A stretch of 64,000 nt of DNA, taken from positions 71,559-135,558 of the forward strand of contig JBMYRH010000016.1 in NCBI GenBank assembly GCA_049602155.1. Direction: 5' to 3'. This DNA is from JBMYRH01 sp049602155 (GTDB taxonomy: Bacteria > Myxococcota_A > UBA9042 > PHBI01 > JBMYRH01). A program made the position numbers and the translations under genes. Below, piece by piece: positions 34,237 through 42,405 of this stretch. Below the pieces are notes generated by a model. That model was not told the origin of the DNA and ran no database searches. It saw only the letters and a program-made list of their open reading frames with translations. Position 1 is the first letter of the stretch. Each line of letters starts with the position of its first letter.

Positions 34237-34682
34237 GTCGCCTCATCGCGGCCTTCTTTGGAGGCCTACTCTTTGCGCTTGGGCTCGGCGTCTCAGGGAT
34301 GGCCGACGCCAACAAGGTCATCGGGTTCTTGAACCTCGCCGGCAACTGGGACCCCAGCCTGGCCTTCGTCATGGTCGGTGGCATCGGCGTGCACCTGGCC
34401 TTATACCGGCTCATCCTTGGTCGGCAGAGCCCGCTCTTCGGTGACCATTTCCACATCCCGACCCGTCGCGACCTCACCTGGGAGCTCGTCGGTGGGGCGG
34501 CGGTATTCGGCGTCGGCTGGGGGCTGGGTGGCGTTTGCCCGGGCCCTGGGCTCGTCTCTCTGGCTGGGTTCGGGGCGCCCGCTGGCGTCTTCGTGCTCTT
34601 CATGCTCTCGGGGATGAACCTGCAGGAGATCCTGCATCGACCACGGACGGGGGCGCTGACGCGGGAGAGGGTCTCATGTTGA
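34233..34682 (+). CDS. YeeE/YedE-family (DUF6691) sulfur transporter, second half
   Basis: A 149-residue membrane protein preceded by AGGAGG; its ATG overlaps the upstream stop (ATGA). It has the DUF6691 layout: GMADANKVIGFLNLAGNWDPSLAF near the N terminus and the conserved GGVCPGPGLV Cys motif in the last third. It should pair with the first half-transporter. The frame is open back to 33828, but that part lies inside other genes. Confidence 0.9.
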   Translation: MSRLIAAFFGGLLFALGLGVSGMADANKVIGFLNLAGNWDPSLAFVMVGGIGVHLALYRLILGRQSPLFGDHFHIPTRRDLTWELVGGAAVFGVGWGLGGVCPGPGLVSLAGFGAPAGVFVLFMLSGMNLQEILHRPRTGALTRERVSC

Positions 34683-35530
34683 TGGTCACATTGCTGGCCA
34701 CCCTCATCGGTCTCTCCCTCGGACTGCTGGGTGGTGGTGGCTCCATCCTGGCGGTGCCTGTGCTGGCCTACGGTGCCGGCTTGCCGGCCAAGGAGGCCAT
34801 CGCTACCTCGCTCATCGTGGTGGGGACCACAGCGCTCTTTGCCCTGATACCCCACGCACGGCGCGGCTGCGTGGAGTGGCGCACCGGGGGCATCTTCTCC
34901 TTAACCGCGATGGGAGGGGCCTACCTGGGTGGGCTCATGTCTGAGTGGTTCTCTGGGACCACGCTCTTGTTGCTCTTTGCCGCCATGATGGTCGTCACGG
35001 CGCTGGCGATGTTTCGCGGTCGGGGAGAGCTGGAGCCGAGGATGGACACCCCGATGCCGGTCGGGTTGGTGGTCTCTGAGGGCCTCGCCGTCGGCGCAGC
35101 CACCGGGCTGGTGGGAGCCGGTGGGGGCTTCTTGGTGGTCCCGGCGCTGGTGCTCCTGGGCGGCATGGAGATGCACAAGGCGGTGGGCACCTCGCTCATG
35201 GTCATCGCGCTCAAGTCGCTTGCGGCATTTGCCGGTCACGCGGGCCACGTGCCTATCGAGCTACCTCTCGCGCTCGTGGTCGCCGCGGCCGCTGTCGTTG
35301 GGAGCTTTGTAGGCGCTGCGTTCTCTGAGCGCATCCCCGCACAGACGCTGCGCAAGGTCTTTGCCTGCGTGGTCTTGTTGACGGCTGGCTACGTGGTGTG
35401 GCGTGAGGCGGGTCCAGGACCCGCTGTCACTGCGCTAATCATCGCAAGCGCCATCCTCGGGTGGTGGCACTGGCAAAAGGTTCGAGGGCCTCATGGACGA
35501 CCTCAGCCACTCGACAGCCCCTCCACCTGA
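34676..35530 (+). CDS. TauE/SafE-family sulfite/anion exporter
   Basis: A 284-residue membrane protein with two homologous halves, each with the family's Gly-rich motif (LGLLGGGGSILAVPVL; TGLVGAGGGFLVVPALV), and about eight helices. The start at ATG 34676 overlaps the preceding gene by 7 bp. In an operon with persulfide dioxygenase, which produces sulfite, export of sulfite is the natural role. It closes the sulfur operon. Confidence 0.92.
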   Translation: MLMVTLLATLIGLSLGLLGGGGSILAVPVLAYGAGLPAKEAIATSLIVVGTTALFALIPHARRGCVEWRTGGIFSLTAMGGAYLGGLMSEWFSGTTLLLLFAAMMVVTALAMFRGRGELEPRMDTPMPVGLVVSEGLAVGAATGLVGAGGGFLVVPALVLLGGMEMHKAVGTSLMVIALKSLAAFAGHAGHVPIELPLALVVAAAAVVGSFVGAAFSERIPAQTLRKVFACVVLLTAGYVVWREAGPGPAVTALIIASAILGWWHWQKVRGPHGRPQPLDSPST

Positions 35531-35706
35531 AGCCGGTTTGGGGCGGACGGTTCAAATCAAGTTCGACCTATCCGAGAACCGAAGTGCCTGAGAACCATGG
35601 GGACGTCTGTGGCGGCCGCAAGGCGATACGTTGCCTTATGACAGGCACTTAGTGTGTACCCAATGTGGCAGCTCAGATGGACGAAGGCCCTCAAAGCGTC
35701 GCGCCG

Positions 35707-36143
35707 TTAAGGGAGCAGCGACCGAAGCATCAGCAGGGCAACAACAGATACGATGGCAGTCAAGGTACGAAAGCGGCTCCACGGTGCCTCAAACCGAGCG
35801 CGTGCCTCAGCCAAGTCCGGAGCGCTCAACAACCCAATATCGAGCACTTGGACTGCGTGGTTGAGGGGGGGATTCGAATTGTTGGTCCCTGAACCGCAAG
35901 CAGGCAAAGGCCGGATGCAGACCACATCAGATAGAGTTCGACGCCACTTAGCTCCAGTATCCCGACAGCCCACATCAAGATTGTCGAGACGACAGAGCCG
36001 ATCCAGACGCACATAAAGGCCGGCTGTCTGTTTTGAATGACGCCGTCTGTCCGTTGGAATGTCAGCAAAAACCCGCTATCCGAGAGCTTTGCGATACCCG
36101 GCATACGCACATGACAAGGTTGTCGCCATGAGCGCGGCATCAA
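35707..36143 (-). pseudogene. Frameshifted small membrane protein
   Basis: Two overlapping minus-strand frames look like parts of one protein. The upstream frame (from 36143) has two hydrophobic helices (AFMCVWIGSVVSTILMWAVG; LYLMWSASGLCLLAV) and then loses sense. The other frame continues with an amphipathic stretch and a third helix (LTAIVSVVALLMLRSLLP) to a stop at 35707. The switch point falls at a run of seven G (35865-35871), so a one-base slip, genuine or a sequencing error, would restore one ORF. The family is not recognised. Nothing else was found in 35531-36411. Confidence 0.45.
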
Positions 36144-36411
36144 ATAAGGTCCACGTCACTCCATCTCGTGCTTTGCCTGTCGACGTGGGTACAACACCCG
36201 GCCGCCTTCGCGCAGAAGGTAAGGTTTTATCCTTCGCGATGGTGAGAGCGGGCAGCCTCCGAGGCACACCGGGGCCGCAGCGGTCAGGGGGCTCAGGAGA
36301 GGCATTCATTGCACGTGCTTTGAGAAAACGTGACACGATGGCTCAAGGTTTCAATATGCCTAGCAACACCCTCTTTGTAGATGGCGTGCGTATCACGGAA
36401 ATGGTGGGATT

Positions 36412-37320
36412 GTGAGTGAACTCAGGCCGATACGATTTGTGGAGCTTGATAGTGGCCTTGTCCAAGAAGAGCGCGTCTATGGAGGGGGGTGGATTAAGCT
36501 CCTCTACGGGACGTTCTTGGGTCGCGCCATCTCTGCGCTGATCGCGGCGCCGCCGTTCAGTCGACTCTACGGCTGGCTGCAGGACCGCCCGAGTTCAAAG
36601 CGCAAGGTGAAGCCCTTCATCGAGCGCTTCGGCATCAAGATGGAGGACTTTCTCCCCGAAGAGGGTCGAACGCCGGAAGATCCCTACAGCTCATTTAACG
36701 CGTTTTTCACCCGGCGGGTCACCGATGCGGCGCGCCCATTCGCCGAAGGCAAAGACTTCCCAGCGCCCTGTGATGCGCGCTACTTCGCCTATGCCTCACT
36801 GAACGACGAGGTCTCGATCCCTGTGAAGGGCTCGTGCTTTAAGGCGAGCGCGCTCTTAAATCACCCTGAGTGGGACGGGGTGTTTGACCAAGGGCCAGGC
36901 TTTATCGCGCGCCTCTGCCCAGTCGATTATCACCGCTTTCACTTCCCCGACACGGGGCGCGTCCTTGATTCGTGGCGCATCGCCGGGGCGCTCCACTCGG
37001 TGAACCCCTGGGCGCTCGCCTTTCGTGAAGACATCTTCATGATCAATGAGCGCGAGGTGACCATCTTGGAGACCGAGCAATTCGGCAAGCTCGCCTATGT
37101 CGAGGTGGGCGCCACCTGCGTGGGGAAAATCCAACAGACCCACCACGAGGCGTCCTTTGAGCGCGGTGATGAGAAGGGGATGTTCCTCTTCGGCGGCTCC
37201 ACAGTCATCGTGCTCGGGGAGCCCGGCAAATGGACGCTCGATGAGCGCCTCTTAGCGCACACCAGTGAGGGTGTTGAGGGCTACCTCAAGATGGGGCAGG
37301 CCCTTGGGCGCGCGCTCTGA
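36412..37320 (+). CDS. psd: Phosphatidylserine decarboxylase
   Basis: A 302-residue enzyme starting at GTG 36412. The self-cleavage site that creates the pyruvoyl cofactor is FGGST (the usual motif is LGST or GGST), and the catalytic His lies in PVDYHRFH; VGATCVGKI and NAFFTRRV are further family blocks. It converts phosphatidylserine to phosphatidylethanolamine at the inner membrane. The sequence resembles the longer PSD type of about 300 residues. No phosphatidylserine synthase gene is adjacent, so the gene is isolated. Confidence 0.94.
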   Translation: MSELRPIRFVELDSGLVQEERVYGGGWIKLLYGTFLGRAISALIAAPPFSRLYGWLQDRPSSKRKVKPFIERFGIKMEDFLPEEGRTPEDPYSSFNAFFTRRVTDAARPFAEGKDFPAPCDARYFAYASLNDEVSIPVKGSCFKASALLNHPEWDGVFDQGPGFIARLCPVDYHRFHFPDTGRVLDSWRIAGALHSVNPWALAFREDIFMINEREVTILETEQFGKLAYVEVGATCVGKIQQTHHEASFERGDEKGMFLFGGSTVIVLGEPGKWTLDERLLAHTSEGVEGYLKMGQALGRAL

Positions 37321-37335
37321 GGGCGCGCAGCTGCC

Positions 37336-37415
37336 GAGTCAGCGCCTCAGGGGGCAGGCAACCGGGCGGTCGCGGGCAAGGCGCACCTCACCAAAGACGG
37401 CGACATCACGCACTT
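37336..37415 (+). pseudogene. Relic of the ychF 3' end
   Basis: These 80 bp align with 29335-29414, the end of ychF, without gaps and with about 55 identical bases by my count. Translation gives the same pattern: ES, AG, V-x-GK, then KDGDITHL against KDGDVMHF. The expected continuation, CGGTTCAATGTGT, does not follow here but occurs about 1.03 kb further on at 38450-38462. The relic thus seems to be split by the stretch that carries the amidohydrolase remnant and a GNAT gene. Confidence 0.65.
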
Positions 37416-37417
37416 AA

Positions 37418-37727
37418 GTAGCACCTCATAAACAGGCCACATTGTGGGGGCTAAAGCACGAAGGCTTCGCTGTGTTGGCCGACATGGGGTTGTCCTTCGA
37501 CGCGTATCATTACCACCATCAGAACCGGTCTCTGACGGAGTTGGCGCGCGCGTTCCCGAGCGTACACATCGTAAACAACCACCTCGGCACGCCCCTCGGG
37601 GGGGCCGTACGCAGACCGCCAAGACGCGGTGTTTGAGGAGTGGACCGAGCGCTATACGGAGCCGGAAAGAGACCGCATGTTTCGCGGTACCGCCACACAG
37701 TTCTGCCAACTAAAACCCTCGCGCTAG
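37418..37727 (+). pseudogene. Truncated, frameshifted amidohydrolase (Amidohydro_2)
   Basis: The first frame reads FAVLADMGLSFDAYHYHH and FPSVHIVNNHLGTPLG, matching the middle of TIM-barrel amidohydrolases of the Amidohydro_2 family. At a run of seven G (37598-37604) the match moves to another frame: GPYADRQDAVFEEWTERY, then jumps to a typical C terminus, RDRMFRGTATQFCQL. So the gene lacks its 5' half, has an internal deletion and a frameshift. It has no function as it stands. Confidence 0.75.
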
Positions 37728-37840
37728 CCTCCTCCAGAGGTCCGATACGGGTCACCTCTGAGGTGGGTTAAGATGTGGCATGCTTGACGGTGCGGAGGCC
37801 TCAGACTGATTCACGTCGTGAGCGCGGGGAGAGAGTCAAC

Positions 37841-38425
37841 ATGTCGACGCCACCTAACATTGAGACTCAGCGTCTCCTTCTGACCTGGCCTACGCCAGAG
37901 CAGATCGACGGCTACTACAACGCCATTGTTGGCACGACCATCTTCGACACCATCCTCTGGGATGGCCCGGTCGATGCCCAGGCCCTCTACGACTGGTGGG
38001 CTCACAACGTCGCGCTCGACCCGATGGACTTCAGTTTGAGCCTCAGCCTCGCCGTGATTGAAAAGGCTTCAGGCCGTTATATCGGTGGCGTGGGCCTGTG
38101 CCCGGTCGATGACGCTCCTCAGGTTATCGACATTGGTTACGCCCTTGCGGTTGACGTTCATGGGAAAGGCTACGCGACCGAAGCGGTCGGCGCCCTGGTC
38201 GACGAAGCGTTCAGCGCGCGCGGAGCAGAGCGCATCTTCGGCAAGGTATTCGTCGGCAATGACGGCTCTCGACGCGTCATGGAGAAGCTGGGCTTTGTGC
38301 ACGAGGGCACCCTGAGGCGGTGCGTCTTCAAGCGTGGTGTCTGGATTGATGAATGGATGCTCGCCATCACGCGCCCCGATTGGGAGCGCCGAAAGGCTGG
38401 GTATGCTGCAGGCGCTTGTCCTTAA
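37841..38425 (+). CDS. GNAT acetyltransferase (RimJ/RimL type)
   Basis: A 194-residue GNAT protein starting at ATG 37841 after GGGGAGAGAG. It opens with IETQRLLLTWPT, the standard start of RimJ/RimL-like enzymes, and has the acetyl-CoA loop VHGKGYATEAVGAL and the late motif NDGSRRVMEKLGFVHEGTLR. The acceptor could be a ribosomal protein, another protein N terminus or a small molecule. It lies between the two parts of the ychF relic and so may have come in with that segment. Confidence 0.88.
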   Translation: MSTPPNIETQRLLLTWPTPEQIDGYYNAIVGTTIFDTILWDGPVDAQALYDWWAHNVALDPMDFSLSLSLAVIEKASGRYIGGVGLCPVDDAPQVIDIGYALAVDVHGKGYATEAVGALVDEAFSARGAERIFGKVFVGNDGSRRVMEKLGFVHEGTLRRCVFKRGVWIDEWMLAITRPDWERRKAGYAAGACP

Positions 38426-38479
38426 AACCGAACCTGGCGGTTTACGTTTCGGTTCAATGTGTGGGCGGTGGGGCGAGGG

Positions 38480-38824
38480 TCAGCCCTCCAATTTCTCCAC
38501 CACCAGGTCGATGAACTCGGCCGCCCGGAGATCTCGGTAGCTGTAGGAGCCCTCGAACCACGAGACGAGCGCATCCTCTTTGCCATTTTTGGCCATCTTG
38601 GCCGCCTTCGGGTGCCGCGAGCAGAGCTCGCCTAAGCGGCCCAGGACGGCGTCCGAGGCCGGGTGGCTCGGTGGGTACCAGGCTCGCAGCCATGTGAACA
38701 CGAAGTAGACCAGGGTCGGGTCGGCCTCCTGCACCAGATGGAAGGTGTCCGACGCCCCGAGCGTGCCGTCCTCTAACGCCCCGAGCAGTCGCTGTGCCGC
38801 GGCTTTCTCCATGTCGAACGCCAT
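38480..38824 (-). CDS. Hypothetical helical protein
   Basis: A 114-residue soluble protein; start at 38824 because GGAGAGAG lies just upstream (an in-frame alternative is 38830). It is all-helical (AAAQRLLGALEDGTLG, TLVYFVFTWLRAWYPPS, AAEFIDLVVEKLEG). No motif is recognised. It converges with the GNAT gene. Confidence 0.6.
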   Translation of the reverse strand: MAFDMEKAAAQRLLGALEDGTLGASDTFHLVQEADPTLVYFVFTWLRAWYPPSHPASDAVLGRLGELCSRHPKAAKMAKNGKEDALVSWFEGSYSYRDLRAAEFIDLVVEKLEG

Positions 38825-39125
38825 CGTCACTCTCTCCGGTGATGGATAAGGGTCAGCAGCGCTGGTCTATGGAGAGCGCAGCGACCTGATGACTTGCTGT
38901 CGTGGGCTCAAGCAAGCGCTTTTGACGATGGTACACGATCGCGTCGGTAAGTGATGGTGGCCTCGCTAGTGTCCGTGTGCCAGGGGGCCGGAGAAGGTGG
39001 CCTTGTGCAAGCAGGGACTTTGAGGCCATGCATCTGAAAGCGGTGGTTCGGGCTCGATGAGTGGCTGATCACCATCACCCTCTTCGATAGGGAGAGCCGT
39101 CAGGCATGACTGCCTAAAGGAGCCT

Positions 39126-39221
39126 ATGTCCAATCACGAATTCAGTTGTTCCTGTGGCAGCGCAAACGTCGTGATGAACGACTTGGGTGGGTCGTATTAC
39201 GCTGTTTTTACATCGGTTTAA
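39126..39221 (+). CDS. Possible 31-residue Cys-containing miniprotein
   Basis: ATG 39126 follows AAAGGAG at good spacing and opens a 31-codon frame ending at TAA 39221. The peptide MSNHEFSCSCGSANVV has a C-x-C motif and an aromatic C-terminal half. It may be a real small protein or the start of a truncated zinc-ribbon-like gene. The rest of 38825-39269 shows nothing else. Confidence 0.3.
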   Translation: MSNHEFSCSCGSANVVMNDLGGSYYAVFTSV

Positions 39222-39269
39222 TCTGCGTGATACACTGTGGCTGAGCCAGAAGGTTGGAGTTGAAGGGCG

Positions 39270-39716
39270 ATTAAATATACGACGCACATCACGGTAGCGC
39301 GGCCCAGGCCCGAGGTGATTGAGCGACTCGCCGACTCACGTCATTACAGTGCGTGGATGGAGAGCCTGGTTAGCATGGAGGTGCTCGAGGGCGAGCCCGG
39401 CAAGGTCGGCACAAAGACCCGGTTGGCGCACAAGATGGGGAAACGCGAGGTCGTCATGCTTGAGACGATCAGACAGCGTGAGGACCCGTCTCTTTTCATC
39501 GCTACCTACGAAGCCGACGGGGTGTGGAATCAGGCCATCAACCGCTTCGAAGAGGCAGACGGCGGAAACACCAAGTGGGTGATGGAGACGGAGTTCAAAT
39601 GTACGGGCATCATGCGGCTGATGACGATGCTCATGCCTGGGATGTTTAAAAAGCAGACCCAGAAGACCATGGAGGCCTTTCAAGCGTTCATGGAAGCGGC
39701 CACCCCCGAAGAGTGA
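39270..39716 (+). CDS. SRPBCC-superfamily protein with apparent ATT start
   Basis: A 148-residue START/Bet v 1-like ligand-binding protein (SRPBCC). The part GEPGKVGTKTRLAHKMGKRE to YEADGVWNQAINRFEE and the end MLMPGMFKKQTQKTM match the family along its length. Homologues begin MKYTTEI; here the same residues (KYTTHITV) are in frame and follow ATT 39270, six bases after GAAGGG. There is no ATG, GTG or TTG at that point; the first conventional start, GTG 39315, would cut off the first beta strand. It may use ATT, as infC does, or have lost its start by mutation. Confidence 0.75.
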   Translation: MKYTTHITVARPRPEVIERLADSRHYSAWMESLVSMEVLEGEPGKVGTKTRLAHKMGKREVVMLETIRQREDPSLFIATYEADGVWNQAINRFEEADGGNTKWVMETEFKCTGIMRLMTMLMPGMFKKQTQKTMEAFQAFMEAATPEE

Positions 39717-39769
39717 CCTGGAAGCAGCGTTGCTTAAGACGTCGACGGTGCGGTGAGGGGGGAGTGGTC

Positions 39770-40327
39770 GTGGCAAATCTGAACAGCGAGCGTTTGCGAA
39801 TCGAGCCCCTCTGTTTGGCCCATGCGCAAAGCGTTTGGTCTGCGCTGCAGAGCCCGGAGATCTACACCTACCTCCCCGAAGATCCGCCCACCGCTCAAGC
39901 CCTTGAGCGACGCTATACGTTCTTGGAGAAGGGTCAGAGCCCAGACGGGGAAGAACTGTGGCTCAACTGGGTCGCGTTTCTCCTCGACTCCATGACGCCC
40001 GTCGGGACCTTTCAAGCGACGCTTCCCAAGACCGGTGAGGGGTCATTCGCCTACGTGATTTTCCCCTCATACTGGAGGCAAGGCTATGCCAGTGAGATGG
40101 TCGCTTGCGGCCTCAATCACCTCTTTGAGGCCTATGAGGAGTCCCGCCTCTATGCCGAAATCGACACGCGCAACCTCGGCTCTATACGGCTCGTCGAGTC
40201 GCTCGGGCTCACCCGGGTCGCCACGACCTTAGAGGCTGACTTCTTCAAGGGCGCATCGAGTGATGAATACACTTACGCCCTGACGCGACAGCAGTGGCAG
40301 GCGATGAGAACCCCCTCTACGCCCTGA
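39770..40327 (+). CDS. GNAT acetyltransferase
   Basis: A 185-residue GNAT protein. The start is GTG 39770, seven bases after AGGGGGG; GTG 39764 is also possible. It opens NSERLRIEPLCLAHA as RimJ/RimL-like proteins do, and has the acetyl-CoA loop region YWRQGYASEMVACGL and the ending DTRNLGSIRLVESLGL. Substrate unknown. It follows the SRPBCC gene by 53 bp on the same strand, so they may form a small operon. Confidence 0.85.
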   Translation: MANLNSERLRIEPLCLAHAQSVWSALQSPEIYTYLPEDPPTAQALERRYTFLEKGQSPDGEELWLNWVAFLLDSMTPVGTFQATLPKTGEGSFAYVIFPSYWRQGYASEMVACGLNHLFEAYEESRLYAEIDTRNLGSIRLVESLGLTRVATTLEADFFKGASSDEYTYALTRQQWQAMRTPSTP

Positions 40328-40452
40328 CCTTTGATCACGCGGATGAGAAAATAGAGCGCTTGCCTGAAAGGAATTGACTCAAGTCTTCGGACATCTCTAC
40401 CGTCGTGGTCAGCAGCGCGACGGTCGCGCCTTTGCCCTTCTTACGCCAGGAG

Positions 40453-40707
40453 ACCCGACATGATTCGATGCGCGATGACTCGCCGCCCGAATGCCGTGAC
40501 GAACCCCCTGTCTAAGGGCGCTCAGTGGAATCCGGACGGCAGTTTGATGGCGTAGCTTGCGCTTCGCCGAAAAGCCTTCCTCTCTTCACTTCGACGATTT
40601 TTTCGGGACCCGACATAGACGAGCCCGGGTCGGAGTGAACCTGTTATGGGCCCTGCCCATGACAACCCATGTTGCGTTCGGGTCATGATGTCGGTCTGAC
40701 CCGACAT
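40453..40707. promoter_or_regulatory. Three copies of ACCCGACAT upstream of the MATE gene
   Basis: The nonamer ACCCGACAT occurs at 40453-40461, 40608-40616 and 40699-40707, all on the plus strand, within the 397-bp gap before the MATE transporter gene. The last copy also forms an inverted repeat, ATGTCGG (40688-40694) with CCGACAT (40701-40707), ending 17 bp before the ATG. Repeated sites of this kind suggest a regulator of the efflux pump. The gap holds no gene that I can support. Confidence 0.45.
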
Positions 40708-40724
40708 GCCGACGAGGTGTCGTC

Positions 40725-42140
40725 ATGTCATCCACTGAGACAATTCATTCGCAGGACGTGTCCGCTCACGGTTACGGGCTCCGCCGACTTACGCAGCTGG
40801 CCTGGCCGATTATGGTCAACATGCTGTCGCTCACGGCGATGCTGGTCACAGACACCATCTTCGTGTCGCAGCTCGGTACCGAGGCGCTCGCGGCGATCGG
40901 GCTGGCGACGAGCGTGATGTACCTGATCTACGCCTTCACGATGGGGTTCTTACGTGGAGCCAAGGTCATCGTCGCTCAGCGCACCGGCGCCGGCGACGAG
41001 ATATCGGTCGAGCGCGCCCTGTGGCAGTCGATGTGGCTCGCCGGTGGGCTCGGGCTCGTGGCGTGGGGCATGGCGCCTTTAGGGCCGTTCATCATGTCGC
41101 TCTTTGGTTCGAGCACAGCGGTGCAAGAGCTGGGGGCGACCTACGTGACCATTCGACTCCTTGGTGCGCCGTTGGCCTTCGTCATGACCGGCGTCAGCTG
41201 CTGGTTTGAGGGCCGTGGTGATACGCGCACTCCGATGGTCGCGGCGCTCATCGCCAATGGGTCCAACATCGTCCTCGACCCGATCTTGATCTTCGGTCTG
41301 GGTCCCATCCCCGCGCTCGGGATCGGCGGTGCAGCGGTGGCGACCGTACTCGGTGTCAGCCTGGCCACGGTGTTTTTGGCCTGGCGACTGGGCGGTCGCA
41401 TCTGCTTCACGGTGGTGGGGCGTGGGCTCGATGTGCCGTTGCTGCGCGCCATCATGCGCGTCGGTGCGCCGATGGCCTTGCGGGGGCTGTCGGACGTGGG
41501 CGCATGGGTCATCTTCATGGGCTTCTTGGCGCTCGTCGGTGACGAGGCCTTAGCCGCCCACGTGATGGTCGCGCGGATTGTGTCGGTGAGCTTCTTGCCA
41601 GGCTACGCCATCGGCGAGGCGACGAGTGTCTTGGTCGGTCACGCGCTGGGTGCGGGTGAGCCCTGGGGGGCCAACCGCGCTTGGCGGTCTGGCTGTGCCC
41701 TTGCGCTCGCGTTCATGAGCTCGTGTGCCGTGGTCTTTTTCCTCTTCCCTCAGTGGCTGATGTCGCCCTTTGAGCCGAGCGAGGCCGTGGCGCTAATCGG
41801 CGCGGAGTTGTTGCTAATCGCGGCGACCTTCCAGCTCGTGGACGCATTCGCGATGGTCACTCAGGGGGCGCTCAACGGCGCGGGGGACACGAAGTTCACG
41901 TTGGTCACGAGCTTCTTTTGCAGCTGGGTGCTGAACCTGCCCTTGGCCTGGGTGCTCATCTTCGATGCGCAGATGGGCGCCGCGGGGGCCTGGAGTGCGC
42001 TCACCATTGAGATCACGGTCTTGACGATCCTCGGGGTCTGGCGTGTCCGCTCGGGGCGATGGATCACCATTGGGTTGGCGGAGGTGGCGCGAGGAGCCGC
42101 CGAAGCCTCAGAGGCGCTCGAGGCCACCGAGTCGCCTTGA
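40725..42140 (+). CDS. MATE-family multidrug efflux protein
   Basis: A 471-residue polytopic protein with about twelve helices in two homologous halves, typical of the NorM/DinF-like MATE superfamily. Landmarks are LTQLAWPIMVNMLSLTAMLV with TDTIFVSQLGTEALAAIGLA in the first half, GRGDTRTPM at the half junction, and TQGALNGAGDTKFTL in the second. It exchanges Na+ or H+ for cationic drugs or metabolites across the inner membrane. The repeats upstream suggest inducible expression. Confidence 0.93.
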   Translation: MSSTETIHSQDVSAHGYGLRRLTQLAWPIMVNMLSLTAMLVTDTIFVSQLGTEALAAIGLATSVMYLIYAFTMGFLRGAKVIVAQRTGAGDEISVERALWQSMWLAGGLGLVAWGMAPLGPFIMSLFGSSTAVQELGATYVTIRLLGAPLAFVMTGVSCWFEGRGDTRTPMVAALIANGSNIVLDPILIFGLGPIPALGIGGAAVATVLGVSLATVFLAWRLGGRICFTVVGRGLDVPLLRAIMRVGAPMALRGLSDVGAWVIFMGFLALVGDEALAAHVMVARIVSVSFLPGYAIGEATSVLVGHALGAGEPWGANRAWRSGCALALAFMSSCAVVFFLFPQWLMSPFEPSEAVALIGAELLLIAATFQLVDAFAMVTQGALNGAGDTKFTLVTSFFCSWVLNLPLAWVLIFDAQMGAAGAWSALTIEITVLTILGVWRVRSGRWITIGLAEVARGAAEASEALEATESP

Positions 42141-42147
42141 TTTCCAA

Positions 42148-42185
42148 AGCTCAGGCGCGTGACACTTTCGTCGCGCGCCTGAGCT
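42148..42185 (+). terminator. Terminator-like hairpin after the MATE gene
   Basis: AGCTCAGGCGCG (42148-42159) and its perfect complement (42174-42185) enclose a 14-nt loop, 8 bp past the MATE stop. No T-run follows, so termination would be inefficient or factor-assisted; the position still argues for a 3'-end function. Confidence 0.5.
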
Positions 42186-42405
42186 GCTCGGAAGTCGAAG
42201 GGATGACGCTAAAGGAGATGGAGAAGTTATCGTTGGTCACCCCAAAGGCAATCCGTTTCAGCAGGGCTCAGCGTGGTGGGATCTCGTAATCACGCAAGCC
42301 TTAGCCAGGCGCGTGAGCTTAAATAATGGCTCAACTGCATTACAGTGGTCGCCCACGATGAGTCTGTGAAGGAAGGCGTATGACCAGAGCCCTAGAGGGA
42401 CGTTG

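Noticed and set aside
35868..35881. GGGATTCGAATT, resembling the T arm of a tRNA
   Set aside because: The flanking bases do not pair as a T stem and no acceptor, D or anticodon stem can be built around it. No tRNA or rRNA gene was found in the window.
36059..36415. 118-codon plus-strand frame before the phosphatidylserine decarboxylase gene
   Set aside because: Low-complexity product, no ribosome site, overlaps the membrane pseudogene on the other strand, which has a better protein pattern.
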